Below are positions 1 through 11,520 of a stretch of DNA of 64,000 bases, in pieces. A model generated the notes under the pieces. It did no database searches, was not told where the DNA came from, and was given only the letters and a program-made list of their open reading frames with translations. A program made the position numbers and the translations under genes. The stretch comes from Ixodes scapularis (Eukaryota > Arthropoda > Arachnida > Ixodida > Ixodidae): NCBI RefSeq assembly GCF_016920785.2, contig NW_024609837.1:55108671-55172670 (forward strand), given 5' to 3'. Within the stretch, counting starts at the first letter, position 1; each line of letters opens with the position of its first letter.

Positions 1-275
1 AAGTCGAGTGCCCACGCAATGCTCGGGTCCAATCTGTGAACCGCATTCAAATATCGTCACTTGGGTGTACTGCGATCCCCGAGTTACGTCATCAAATTTT
101 GCAAAGGAGAGATTGAATGAAAATTATCGCTTTTGTCCTTGAAATTACACCACAACAAAGGAGTTTCTTGGACAATGGTGTTGCGTGTGAGTATCCTTGA
201 GTCCGAGGTGTGCCAGTAAGCAAGTGTAGAGAGAAAAACATTCCAATTGAATATCGTTGCACAGCTCCTTTAATT
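1..275 (+). repeat. Dispersed repeat copy (uninterrupted form)
   Basis: This copy shares GGTCCAA..GCATTCAAATATCRTCACT and TTTTGCAAAGGAGA with 31482-31665 and ends TTGCACAGCTCCTTTAA. Terminal TTAAAGGGGCTGTGCAA-type sequence also appears at about 41998, suggesting a transposon family end. Confidence 0.6.
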
Positions 276-671
276 TTGTCAACGCGCAATTCAAATGTTT
301 TTTCTGCTAATTAAAAAAAAAAGAAACTGCAGAATTTACAGGTGGTTTTTTGCTGCTCCTTCGTGCATATGCGTCGCCAGCGATACGAGCTTATAGGGAC
401 CACCAAATGAGGCCGCCGATGTCCGCGTCTATGCATCGCCCTCCCGTCGCGGCCAAACGCATGGGACTTTCGCTTTAGATTATTATGTTGACTTATGATC
501 TTGATAGAAAAGCTTCGTACCCTAACTACGGGTTTATGGACTGCGCTTCGTGTCAGGAGAAGAACATTTTTTGCCTCCAACATGGTGACAAGGCACTGAT
601 AGTAGACGACGATGTTGGTTTTGACCTACAGTTTAGCCGGAAGTGACGTCAGCTGCAACAAACGTATACTC

Positions 672-827
672 AAGGCGCGTTCACACTCTTGCAACCGAGT
701 ACGACCGAGAAAGACTTCTTGGGACCGGATGCGCTGAGTGGAGCTGGTCCTAAGAGATCGCAAGAGGCTTAAAAACCGGTTTGGTCTCTCTCGGTCGTAC
801 TCGGTTGCAAGAGTGTGAACGGGCCTT
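672..827. mobile_element. 156-bp MITE with GTTCACACTCTTGCAACCGA arms
   Basis: Two near-perfect inverted arms of about 44 bp begin AAGGCSCGTTCACACTCTTG and include GCAACCGAGTACGACCGAGA. The spacer is about 65 bp. The ends resemble the MITE at 3178 and a single end at 34420-34438. Confidence 0.8.
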
Positions 828-1849
828 TAGAAGCGCCAGAAAAAACAAACAACCGAACTGAAAGAAGTAGTAGTGCAAACTCAGAGCGGCTACCGGCAGC
901 TCAATTTTATTTGGAAAACACGAACGTATTTGCACACCAGCGGCGTAGCCAGGGGACGGGGTGTTGGGTGTTGAAGGGTCGGAACACCGCCGAAGTTTCA
1001 TGGTTGATATGGTTGTCCCCCTTTACCGCTTCCACTTTTCCAATATCAGTATTTTTGTGTGTGTGTGTTTCGTTTCGACAATCCACTACGGCGAGGAGCG
1101 GTGCATGCCCACAACATACCGAAGCAAAACGAAAAAGACGACGCTGTCCGTGGACTGCGTGCAAAACACATCTCCGGCTCCGGCTCTTCGAACAGCCCTC
1201 TCCAAACTCGGCCACGTTTGTAACCGAAGCCTTTCTTCAGGCTCGCAGGTGCGAATGGCTTAACTCCCGACGTCATAAAAGCCGCGAAATCCTGACCTCG
1301 AAAGACGCTGGCCTCGCTTCGGGGAAGGCAGGCGGCTTAACTAAAGTTCCCCTATCCTTTGAGTGTCAAGGACTCGACGACAATTTCAGGGCAGCACAAC
1401 AAAATTCCAAAATAGCAATGATTTGACTTTACGAACCCTACAATGCGGAGAAAACCGGACGACAAAATAACAAACAGCTTAGCGTTTTTTTTTTTTTGCT
1501 CCGTTTTTTTTTTTTTTTTTTTTAGGGTTCACTCGCTTGCGCTTATTTAGCTTCAATATGGCACAAAAATGCTAAAAACACACACACACAAACATCCCCA
1601 TCGTTAAAAAAAAAAAAAAGAAAAGAAGCAACAGAGAAAAGCGACAGCATATGCACTGTTGAAGCATATTTGTAATGCTCATAATCACTTGGTTTCAAAG
1701 CGTATCTAGTTGACTTCTTTAATCGCCGAAGTGGGTAATGTTTACATGCTTGCGTTGAGCACGTGAGTCGTGGAACTTCTTCAAAAATGAGTTCAAAAGC
1801 CAAGCCGTTCTTGACGTTCTTTTTTTTCTTCTTTTTTTTAAGAAAGATT

Positions 1850-2700
1850 ATTGACCTACAACTTCAAGCGTGTCATCACCGTCTCCAACAGCTAGAGTCG
1901 GCACATTCTCGTCAGGCGGCATCGTCCGCCCTAGGGGAGTGCGATGTTGTGGCCAACGACGTCGGTCTCTATGTCGCAAGCCTCGACTTCGATCAAATCG
2001 GCGGCCTGTGCGGAGCATTCGTTTTGTTAAATACACTTCCTGGGGAAGTACTGGTTTTGACACAGATGTGGAGGGACCGCACCGCGTAGCGCGTCTCGGC
2101 GGTACAGGCAACTAGCATTTGCCTAGAGGCTTTGTATCCTAATGTAACCCGCCTGCTTAGCTTAACCCGCCTGCTTAGCGCAATAGCTTCCACCATGCTA
2201 ATTATAAACACCGTCGAACTTGTTGTCCGTAAGGTAATGACGTCACGAGAGGAAACCATAGGAGGGCGCCACCAAAACATCTCGCCTCTAATAGGGGCTG
2301 TGCTTTTGAACACTCACCGAAATATGCAAATCGGCACCGAAAGGGTACTCTCACTTCTTTCTATCGACCGACGGCGGCTTCCACTAAATGTTTAGACCCC
2401 ACTAAATGATAGAAACTAGTATTTTTTTCTTAAACTTAAACGGAAATAGCCTAAAACATGACTATACAACGATATTTTCTGAAAAAATGTGATCCGCGCA
2501 GGGGAAGTACTGGTTTTGACACAGATGTGGAGACACCGCACCGCGTAGCGCGTCTCGGCGGTACAGGCAACTTGCATTTGCCCAGAGGCTTTGTATCGTG
2601 ATGTAACCCGCCTGCTGCCAATCCTGGCCACCATGCTCGTTAGCAGCGCTGAATCGGAACGTTTGTTTTCTAGACTCCGAATACTGGGACGTTGAAGCAC
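1850..2700 (+). pseudogene. Decayed hAT transposase, C-terminal part
   Basis: The translation of 2600-2692 contains LLPILATMLVSSAESERLFS, the hAT dimerisation signature (LA...SSAESERLFS). It is followed by a stop at 2693-2695. Upstream, in another frame, comes a hydrophobic/acidic stretch ending in TQMWRDRTA, as expected before that motif. Stops and frame changes are frequent. A second, more diverged version of the motif region lies at 2130-2250, created by the local duplication described separately. Confidence 0.6.
2178..2502 (+). repeat. Local direct repeat, copy A
   Basis: It matches 3001-3480 (GCGCAATAGCTTCCACCATG to GTGATCCGCGCAGG) apart from point changes and the MITE in copy B. Bases 2042-2170 are likewise repeated at 2501-2612 (GGGGAAGTACTGGTTTTGAC...), so the block has duplicated more than once. 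Confidence 0.85.
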
Positions 2701-2720
2701 CTGAGGGCTTCAACGTCCCA
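2684..2720. repeat. Hairpin CTGGGACGTTGAAGC / GCTTCAACGTCCCAG
   Basis: A perfect stem of about 13-15 bp with a short loop overlaps the end of the hAT fossil. Confidence 0.7.
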
Positions 2721-3000
2721 GGGGCGTTTGCTACTCCGTTCCAAGCTGAGACCAGACGCTCCGCCTTCAACGCGAGCTCGCTGGCTTCGGTAGTGCTTTG
2801 GTTGCGCGTGCCTGCGCGATCACACTTGTTTTTGCAAGGGCAGAAAGATGGCGACGTGTGCGATCAAAAGCGTCGCTGTGGTCGGCCTTCTACGATTAGC
2901 CGAATGGTGACTATGAAGTCAGCAAAGGTTTTCTCATCGACAGAAATAAGAGTAATGAAAGAACTTCAATTTTGACGGTGTTGGTAGTGTTGGTTTCAGA

Positions 3001-3480
3001 GCGCAATAGCTTCCACCATGCTAATTATAAACACCGTCGAACTTGTTGTCCGTAAGGTAATGACGTCACGAGAGGAAACCGTATACGAGGGCGTCACCAA
3101 AATATCTCGCCGCTAATAGGGGCTGCGCTTTTGAACATTCACCGAAATATGCGAATCAGCACCGAAAGGGTACTCTCAGGCCTGGTTCACACTTGCGCAT
3201 CGGCGGGCGAATCTGCAAGAATTCGGCCGCCGGGCGTAGCGTCCCCTCTGCATTGCCGCGGCCAATTCCGTTCGGCGACAGCGCATTAGCTGTAAGTGTG
3301 AACCAGGCCTCACTTCTTCCAATCGACCGACGGCGGCTTCTACTAAATGTTTAGACCCCACAAAATGATAGAAACTGGTATTTTTCTCACACTTTCTCGT
3401 AAAACAACAACGAAGAACGTAAATAGCCTAAAACATGACTATACAACAATATTTTCTGAAAAAATGTGATCCGCGCAGGA
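3001..3480 (+). repeat. Local direct repeat, copy B (with MITE)
   Basis: This is the second copy of 2178-2502, carrying the 133-bp MITE at 3178-3310. Confidence 0.85.
3178..3310. mobile_element. 133-bp MITE with AGGCCTGGTTCACACTT ends
   Basis: Perfect 17-bp inverted ends face each other. The MITE sits inside a duplicated segment whose other copy (2345-2360) lacks it: TACTCTCACTTC is the empty site, and here TACTCTC and CACTTC flank the element. The target duplication is 1-3 bp, ambiguous because of the palindromic ends. Confidence 0.85.
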
Positions 3481-3481
3481 G

Positions 3482-6400
3482 CAATGAGCGTGACGCTTCA
3501 CTATTCACTTCACTCATTACCCCTCTGCGCATTGCAGTTTTTGTGTTTAATCGTATTCTAAACTTCGCTATTCTCTGGCACTTTTCCATAGTTTTCAGTC
3601 ATTGGATACCCGAGTGTTCCGCATTGAAGTGCACGCACCGTAATTTTTTGTGAGCCTGTTTAGACTTTTTTGCTCGAAGTCAATTATAATATTTTCTGAC
3701 TGCGTTCTTTCGTCGTTTAACATTAAATTCTCCTTTTTTTAAATACTGGACGAACGAGATGGTGGAAAAGAAGGTTGGACTTGTGTCGTCTAAGAAACAG
3801 GAATATAGCAAACAAAATTGTGTTTGGGCAGTTTCTTTTCCCGGTCTCTTCTTTTCTTTGTGTCTTTCAAACAGCTTAAGCAAAGAAAAACACCCATGAA
3901 AAAAATTCCCTGGCTACGCCACTGATACACACTTTAATATACCTCAAGCCAAATGAATCTGAATTTCTTATTTGATGAAACGAGCGACGACGCACTGATG
4001 CAACTGTCATCGTCCTTTACACTGATTTTGAACACCTCGAAATTTTTCCCCTCTGTTTTCCGTTCCTACTTGCCCGGAATCTGTGTTTTATCCAGCAAAG
4101 GGTCGTACGAACATTTATCACAGTGGACTGTTAAGTTCCCTAAAGAAGACCGCTTTACAGAAAGTTCATGCCCTATGTGCGATCGGGTGGTGCACGAAAG
4201 CACCCGATATCAAATGCTCCACGACTGGCACCCGCCCTTTTGCCCTGCCTTCAAAGGGCTAGTTTTATCAGAAGCCCATGACGCGAATTCCCAGATCATG
4301 TGGCCTGGTCCTCACTGTGACGGCGGAGCATTCTGCTTTTAATTAAGAGACAGCTAGTGTGCACGCGAGCGCGTGGAAGGTAATCATGCCGTCATTTGTA
4401 GACCCTCAAGATATTAGGTTCTGCATGAAACAACGGCGGTTCAAGCGTGTACAAGGATTCTGCACGTGGGGCTATAATACTACACCCGTACGATCGCCCA
4501 CATGTCGTTGATATTTTAGACTACCGATGTGGCGCATTCCTCATGTTTGTGTGCATGTCTCTTTGAGCGCATGCTCTCCTGTTTTGTTTATTTTGAGGCA
4601 TTAGCTAGTTAGCTTCACTGGTGCTCTGAGGGAACGCCAAGTGGCCGACAATCTCCTTGCAATTTATATCACCCCTTTTCTTTTCGTTGGGAGACATTTG
4701 ATTTATCATTATCTTTTCTTTATTTTGACATGAGGCTTCAAGCTGAGTTCAGTGCTCGTGTCTGTCAATTCCTTTTTGTCACCTTGTTCTAGAGTTATCA
4801 TGTGTAAGCAATCTCTACTATATTGTTTTTTTGGTTACCCGGATAGCAAATACCAGCTGAGACAAACCGACGAATTGGAGAGAGGGAAGAGCGTAGTGGA
4901 GGGGCGCGCCGATGGCCTCGAAACGGGTTGCTTACGAAGGTCCCTCGTAGGGAGCAAGAGCTCTATCTCTCCCTCGAAAAGGGCAAGAGAAGGTGCTGAG
5001 AAAATAATTTCCCTCCCGTTTTCCCCACCCACCATCACTAATCCCTCCAAATCTCTTGTGAGCCTAGGGGACTCGGCGTCCGCGTCCTTGAAGGAGGAGG
5101 GCTCCCTTGATACCTAAGCTGACAGTGTCGGAAGACCGTCGAGCCCACCATGCCAGTTATCGCGTGCGCCACTCTCTGCGCGTGGTTACGGGAGGGAGCG
5201 TGATCATGTGATTAAAGCCAAATGTACGATTGGCTCACCGAACACCTTAGCTTCCTCTTCACTTTCAGCTTAGGAGTGACGGAGTCCAGCCCGCGAAGCG
5301 CGCGCACACACACACACTCACACAAAGTGGAATCGCGTGAACCAAGGCCTAACGATAAGGTAGGGACTGGACGACGGTGGGGACGGTCCCCTCAATGTCC
5401 AACACGCGCATCCGCGAACTGGAAAGGGGCAGAGGCGCTTCGCAATTTATGGAGTTTTTTTTTCCGGCAGAGATAGCTCTTTTCAAGAATGGCAAGATGA
5501 ACATGCTCATATCAGGACACCGTGGTGTAAGTTTCTTAAGTTGTTTAGGTTCATTTGATTGCTTAGCGGACATTTATTATTATTTTTTTTTATCGGGTGA
5601 ACCGGCTCGGCACCTCCTTTATCCACGCTTCCCCAACTGGAACTGGTAAGAACGATGGTTTATTGCCAATTGCGATCTTCAACATGCGGAATGTCAAGAC
5701 CTTGGATATTCTCTCGGCAGCGCCTACACACCGGTGATCTTCCTTCGTTGTGGCCATACATGTCACCACCAGCTTCGACGGACCGAAGACACGACGGACC
5801 ACTTTCTTTTGCACGTGAGTGACAATGAGAGGATCCTCTCCTTCTTCTTGACCATCGGAGACATGTGTTCTTGCTACGTAATGCACGTTTTGTCATGATC
5901 CGATCCGTTTGAAGCGTGTCTAACTCTGGGCCGGGAGTCTCCGACGAGTCCCGCGTGTAGTCCACAGCGATCGGCCTGAAAGGTCCTGTACAGCGTTATT
6001 TGTAAATGCTTTTTATTCCAATAGTCTGTGAGAGACGTTCTGATTGGGTATTTTCGTGTTTGAAGTCATTTAGTTCATTTTTTCTGTTAAAATATGGCTG
6101 TCTTTTTGAAGGTAGATGTGTGCTGTAGTAAAGTCCTCCCAGTATGTCCAAAGCCGAATTGCACGGGGCGTTGAGTAGTCCTTCTTTACCAAGATTCAGC
6201 TAGTCGGGTGGTTGTGGAGTGTCAGCTATGTCACTGCGCTATGCGAGCGTATTTGCCAGTAATCGTCTTTACTCGACAAGTTTTTTTTTTTTTTACGTGA
6301 GTGATTTATTGATTCAAGCATCATGTTCCGTTGAACTGTCATATTTTGTTTGTATAACAGGGTATTTATTGGACTGATAATTTAAAAGTACATTTGACAC

Positions 6401-6540
6401 TGGTGAGCTGAAGGGGAGGCCAGCGATTTGATTTATAACTTGTCTAATTTGTGTATTGCCGTTGCTCGTGGCGATGCCAAGTTGTTTTGCAGCACCCCAT
6501 GTATCCGCATATGTCGTTGTTACTGTTTTCTACTCTCGTG
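3482..6540. other. No supported gene
   Basis: Two plus-strand open stretches (3953-4342, with a CPMCDRVVHESTRYQ-type Cys/His segment, and 4752-5117, Ser/Glu-rich, ending LKEEGSLDT) have no recognisable domain and no clear splice context. A minus-strand stretch at 5590-5965 is also open in two frames but unrecognised. Confidence 0.4.
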
Positions 6541-6666
6541 TTATGTACCCCCCCTTATGTAATGCCCTCAACGAGGGCCTTTAAGGGAACTTGAATAAAT
6601 AAATAAATAAATGAATAAATAAATAATATAGAGGGCCCCCCCTCCCCCCCCCCCTCCCCCCCCCCC
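6541..6666 (+). repeat. LINE-type 3' end with (AAAT)n tail and C-rich tract
   Basis: TAATGCCCTCAACGAGGGCC (a small hairpin) followed by TTTAAGGGAACTTG and (AAAT)n at 6593-6629 is the usual form of a non-LTR retrotransposon 3' end with a microsatellite tail. A pure C/CT tract follows. No reverse transcriptase remains can be read upstream. Confidence 0.5.
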
Positions 6667-6669
6667 AAT

Positions 6670-8095
6670 ATGCGTACATTTATAACTACATATTTCTGCG
6701 CCGCAAACACCGCAATTCCTTAAAGCTGTTTATTTTTTTCTTTCAAATCAACGTAGAAACATAGGTGTGAACTTAAATGTCGAGGTTGCAATAAACATGT
6801 TTTAAGTTTAGATGAAGGATTGAGAGACGCTGTGATGCTGCCAGAGTAGGGCTAAGCAACTTATAGATTAACCTTTCTACTATGTGGAAAAAAAAGAGCT
6901 CTAAATTCGACCTTTCAATGCGTGTGCCTGCCCCTGCATTCAGAGTGGTGCAACCAGTTCATCCGCATGCAATAAAAAACATAGAGCCCACATCTATTGC
7001 GCAGCAGCACGATGAATTGGCACACATGAGCAGCTCGCTGACTTTCTAGTAGTGTCGGTTGTGGTAGAACTTGAGCTCGCCGCGATGCATGTTCTGTTTT
7101 GACATGTAGCATATTTATCAGTTATTTTAATACTCGCCAATCTTAATTTGTATGTTCTTGGCCTACTTTTAAATTTCTTTTTCTTCTTGTTTTGTTTTGT
7201 TTAGAATTCGTGAATTTTAGTAGGTACAACTTTTTTTTTTATTAAGGTTCAATGGTACTTTATGGCGAATTATCCCCTTGTAGAGTTGTAGTTACAATAT
7301 TTAATGATTGGTCTCCCCAAACTTAGATGTTACTTGCATTCGTTAGCTTCCTTTCTAAAGTTGTGAAATAAACTATAATATGATGGCAGTCAGCACTGAA
7401 ACGCAATACGTTGTTTACACTAATTTATCTATAAAAATGTTCCTAACATATTGTATGCCACTTGGACAAATGCAAACGTTAAGAAATTGCATTCGTCCTA
7501 CCCCTCAGTCTAGTGTCTATATAATAAAGCTATGTCTTGCACCGCTATGGGCAGAGGCCAGCTGATTTGCTACTGTTTGGAAGGTGGAGGGGTGATGTGC
7601 AAGGAAGCTAAACTCTGTCCCTCACTCCCATATTGCCTGTTATAATTGTTCCAAAAGTCAGGGAGAAGGGGGAGAGAACTGCCCCCTCTCCTTGCCCCCT
7701 TTTTCTGATGGGGTGCAAACTTGAGGATACCATAAATGAATGCAACCGCTTATGGCTGCTGTTGCATACAAAGGAAACAAATAGAGAGAGAGCGAGGGAT
7801 GTGGTTATCTTTCTCTTAGGTGTTCATAGCAGGGGATACGAACGGTTTTGGATTTTTGCGACTGAGCGAGCTAGCAATCAGTGCTGCCTTAGTGTTCGGT
7901 TGGGACGCTTATTCAATCGGCAAGAAAGCGAGCCCCAGCCAATTATTGGAGCGCATCCTATGAATGGCTCCTGGGATTTTCGAAAATGGTCTATTGTCTC
8001 GCAAATGAGTGCACTGGTATTAACTAAAAGCACTTCGCGAGCTGTTTCCTCTCTTTTAATATTGCTGAGTCTGCATTTAAGCATTCATTCTTCAC
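6670..8095. other. A/T-rich anonymous DNA
   Basis: T- and A-rich tracts and no recognisable coding, RNA or terminal-repeat signal. The open stretch at 7633-8298 lacks codon bias in its first two thirds. Confidence 0.5.
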
Positions 8096-8098
8096 AGG

Positions 8099-8320
8099 AA
8101 AAGGGACACGGCCGATCGACCTGTCCGGTGACGAGAATTGACGAAGAGGACTCAAGTGCCATAACTGTGGTGTTGGAGGACCACTCCTTTGAGGTGACGG
8201 GCTGGTGCAGCGCTCGTTCTTGCATCGCACGGAGTCGACGACATTTCTTACTGTCAAAAAGCAAGCCAGTCACTCGTAGTGATTGGGCACTTCATTAGTT
8301 TGAAGCACAAATAAAGTCCG
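8099..8320 (+). CDS. Possible 3' terminal exon with poly(A) signal
   Basis: A good acceptor (taagcattcattcttcacag) is followed by a short GC3-rich frame ending ...RPIDLSGDEN and TGA at 8136-8138, then about 170 bp of possible 3' UTR with AATAAA at 8311. The phase-0 frame stays open to 8298, so the exact reading is uncertain. No upstream exon of this gene could be identified in the first 8 kb. Confidence 0.3.
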
Positions 8321-8607
8321 TCTTGGCTTTAGACTTGATCACGAAGTTAAAAAAAAAACTTGTTAGCCATAGGAAATTTGTGTGCCGGTTTTGCCTTTTT
8401 TGCCATGTGCTGAAATTAAAATTTTGGTTTATTAAACTCTATTCTACTGTTTTATTTCAGTGCTGACTTTTTATGAGAACCTATAGCCTCTGTGCAGGCT
8501 CATGCTTTATAGTTTGTCATTTTTCAGCTGCAGTTCCACATTTCCTTTGCACCCATCTCCTTGTGAACATGTACATAGCTGCTTTTAGATTCTAGGGTTT
8601 CCTGAAG

Positions 8608-9546
8608 AGAGTGCTAATTCTTTTATAGAGAGTTTAGGCAACACATCAGATTGGTCTGTACTTACTGCACACAATTATTTCTGTAGAGTAATTACAGTCC
8701 CATTCAAGTGTTGCCTAAACTCTGTATTAAAGAGTTAAGTACTATCTAAGGAGGGGTCATACAAACTGCTCAAGTGTGCTGCTATGTGACATTAACTCTT
8801 GGTAGAGAGCAGAGTTAACTCTTTAATACGGACTCAAGGTACAATTCAAATGGAGTTGTATTTACTCCACAATAACGCTAAAACTACCCTTCCTGGAGAC
8901 CGTGCTTAACTCTTAAATATAGAGTTCAGGCAACACTTCTAATGGAGTTGTCATTACTCTCCACAAACGAGTGGATTCAACTCTTCCCGGAGAGCATGTT
9001 TAACTCTTGCATACAGAGTTTAGGCAACACTTCTAATAGAGTTGTGGCTACTCTACACGATGGAGTGAGGGTAACTCTTCCTGGCGAGTACGCGTAACTC
9101 TTGAATACAGAGTTCAGGCAACATTGTAATAGAGTTGTAGTTACCCTACACGAAGGAATGGAGGTAACTCTTCCTGGAGAGTATCCTTCACTCGTCAACA
9201 AGGAGTTTCGGCAACACTTCTGATAGAGTTATAGTCACTCTACACAAAAAAGTGAAATTTACTCTTATCAAAGAGTTTAGGCAACACTTCTCATGGAGTT
9301 ATAGTTACTCTACACAAAGGAGTGAAGGTAACACTTACACTTACACATCAAAAGAGTAGCCCTGACTCTCTCAAAGGTATTGGCATGACTCTCTATAGAA
9401 GAGTTAAATGAACATTTGTATGGAAGAGTTAAACATACACTTGCCTCCGAAGAGTTATAGTTACTCTTTAAAAGAGTGGATTCTGTGACAAGCCAGTTAC
9501 ACTCCAAAAAGAGTTAAATCGACACCTTTTTTTTTTAGAGTGTAAA
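8608..9546 (+). repeat. Degenerate satellite-like array (GAGTT...AACTC units)
   Basis: GAGTTYAGGCAACACTTCT recurs at about 8926, 9017, 9205 and 9274 (and GAGTTCAGGCAACATTG near 9110), with ATAGAGTTGTAGTTACTCTAC and GTAACTCTTCCTGGAGAGT between. The unit is about 70-100 bp, and each holds short palindromes of AGAGTT/AACTCT. Unit length shortens to the right, ending in CACTCCAAAAAGAGTTAAAT. Confidence 0.85.
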
Positions 9547-9589
9547 CGTACCATTAGGCGCCCGTTTCCGGCTTGAGCGGCGTCGCCGA

Positions 9590-9745
9590 CGGCGTAACCA
9601 CACGGTGCATCATGGGAAACGTCCCATAATGCACCGCGCGAGCCCCCCCCCCCCCCTCGCGGTCACGTGAACCCCCTCCTCCCCCAGGTCACGTGACCCT
9701 CTCCCCCGAAATCACGTAACCCCCCCCCCCCCCCCCCCCCCCGGA
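9590..9745. repeat. Hairpin plus CACGTG-containing C-rich tandem repeat
   Basis: CGGTGCATCATGGGA and TCCCATAATGCACCG form a hairpin at 9602-9639. Three units of TCACGTGA(A)CCC(C/T)n follow, then 23 C in a row at 9720-9742. Confidence 0.75.
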
Positions 9746-9779
9746 GGAGATTCACGAATGAGGGCAGGAGGAGGATAAG

Positions 9780-11520
9780 GAGGTGAGGAGGAGGGGTATA
9801 CCCTTCCCTCAGTACCCTTTCCTTCTCCTCCTTAAGAGCTGCGCTCTAATTCGGCGTTTCCAAGGAGTTGTAGACGGCTTTCACTTTTTTCTTCTTCATC
9901 CCCTGTTTGACAGAGTTTCGGACCAAATTCCTCTTTTACCCAATAGACTTCCCTTTCTTCTGCGTGTTTGACCGACTTAGCAGCGCTGTCCACCTTCCCC
10001 CGACAGCGCACGGGCAGATGCCTCCGGAGTCGGTTTTGGAGTACTTGTAGGGGACTGTGCGCAGGCAATCATAACTCTTCTGCCGGGGCCAATATACCTC
10101 TGGGAAGGACTCGCCGTGTTCTGGTGCGCGTGCATTGGCGAAAAAGAGACTCTTCTACACACGTACAACACAGCTTTGGCTCCAGCGCTGCACCGCGGTC
10201 ATGGACGAGCTTTGCCTTGGGCTATTGCCAGTGCCGTCTCTCTTCCTTTTTATGAATAAAAATTTGTCAATAAAAAAAATGTACTGTTGGTCATGAGCCC
10301 CGCCGACCTGCCGTTGCGCGCTTCACACGCGATGGCGAGCCGGCGGGCCATCGAGTCCTCGCGCTGCCGGCGCGAGACAACTTTAACTTGTCGTGCTGAG
10401 GGCGGCGGAAGGATCGAGGAAACGCTCAAGAGCCAAAGCTCTGTTCTCGGGGGAAGTGAGAGCCGGTCCAACCTTCCTTTGCCGAGTTTCACGTCAGCAT
10501 CGAGTTGTAATCGGAAAATATCGGTCCCGAAGCGCTTGCCAAGGCGCGGTCCAACAACGCGAATCCAGCACTTGGATCAAACGCGCGCGTCCGCTCCGAG
10601 TGTGAACAGATATTTGCGTCGCTCTTGCTGACACTCTCGTAGTTCAAACCATAGCCTCATCTATACTCACAAAGCCTGGCAGTTCGACGACGGAGCTATA
10701 AAGTGCCCGGTCGCAGATTTGGAGCGCCAGGATCTGGTAGCACAGAGCATTTCTCGCGGAAGCTGGTTGTCAGCGCACAGCTTTTGCAGCGGCGAGGGCC
10801 CCAAACATGGTTTTCAAATCCGACGAGAAAAGAAGCGGTAGCGCAAGGAACGCGAGGAGCACGAGCGGACATTCCATCGCTCGGGAGAAGTGTGTTTCGG
10901 CGTCTCGCCGCAGCGGGGCGCCCGTCACCTGGCTCTCTTTTCATCCGTTGTCTGCCGCTCTACCTTTTCGATTTTGGCGGCCGCGTCTCGTGGCGATCTG
11001 CCAGGCATTGTCAATATGGAAGAGGCTAGTACGTACAAACGTATCTTCTTGGACGTCGGCTCGCTCCTGCATCCCCGAGGCCGGGAAAAACGCCGCGTCG
11101 ATTTGTTTATATTTACGCCGCTTTGCAAACGCCGCGCAAGCCATCTTTTTTTTTTTTTTTTTTTTTTTTTTAGCAGTGATGACAGTTGTGTGGATCTGTG
11201 GACTTCGTCGCGATCGAGTTCGTAGCAGTCGACGAAGGTGGTTATCCCATGGCCTCGGCATTCGGGCCCGTTTAAGTCGTCTCGCGTCGACATTTCACTG
11301 CACGGACACGAACCCCAGCGTTGGCGGAAAGGCCCCCTGTGTTTGTTATTCAAAATGCACGTACTCCGAACGATGTCGAGCTCTCCGATCGGTTGTTCGC
11401 GTTCCCGAAGACGCCACCGCCACAGCAACAGCCCGCTCTCGCGGTTTATCGGGAGCTTGCGGGACACCGGAAGTTCTAGTTTGCCGTACGATGTTCTTAA
11501 CTTGCGAACTTCTTAGCTAA
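9780..11520. other. GC-rich block with poly(A) signals at 10253-10275
   Basis: A plus-strand frame ending at about 10257 (VGDCAQAIITLLPGPIYLWE ... stop) is followed directly by two AATAAA signals, which could be a gene or retrocopy 3' end. Downstream, 10650-11100 is CpG-rich with TATAAA at 10692-10697 and possible starts on both strands (11016 plus; 11011 minus). No homologue was recognised. Confidence 0.25.
11146..11171 (+). repeat. T-run (26 T)
   Basis: Uninterrupted homopolymer inside a GC-rich block; it gives spurious Phe- or Lys-runs in translations. Confidence 0.95.

Noticed and set aside
907..1276. Coding exon ending at CAG|GTGCGA near 1250
   Set aside because: Both strands are open here, codon bias is weak and no acceptor with a pyrimidine tract fits.
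815..1426. 203-codon plus-strand open frame
   Set aside because: It begins inside a MITE end, crosses a repeat containing CGTAGCCAGGGG, has no codon bias or domain, and other frames over the same bases are open too.
7633..8298. 221-codon plus-strand open frame
   Set aside because: Only the last part shows coding-like bias, and it follows a good splice acceptor at 8098, so a terminal exon is more likely than one long ORF.
8608..9546. CRISPR-like array
   Set aside because: Repeats are diverged, palindromic and without equal-length unique spacers, and the DNA is eukaryotic. It is a satellite-like array.
10807..11520. 237-codon plus-strand open frame
   Set aside because: It reads through the 26-T run as poly-Phe, and overlapping frames on both strands are also open. 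GC-rich chance ORF, although the region may be a promoter.
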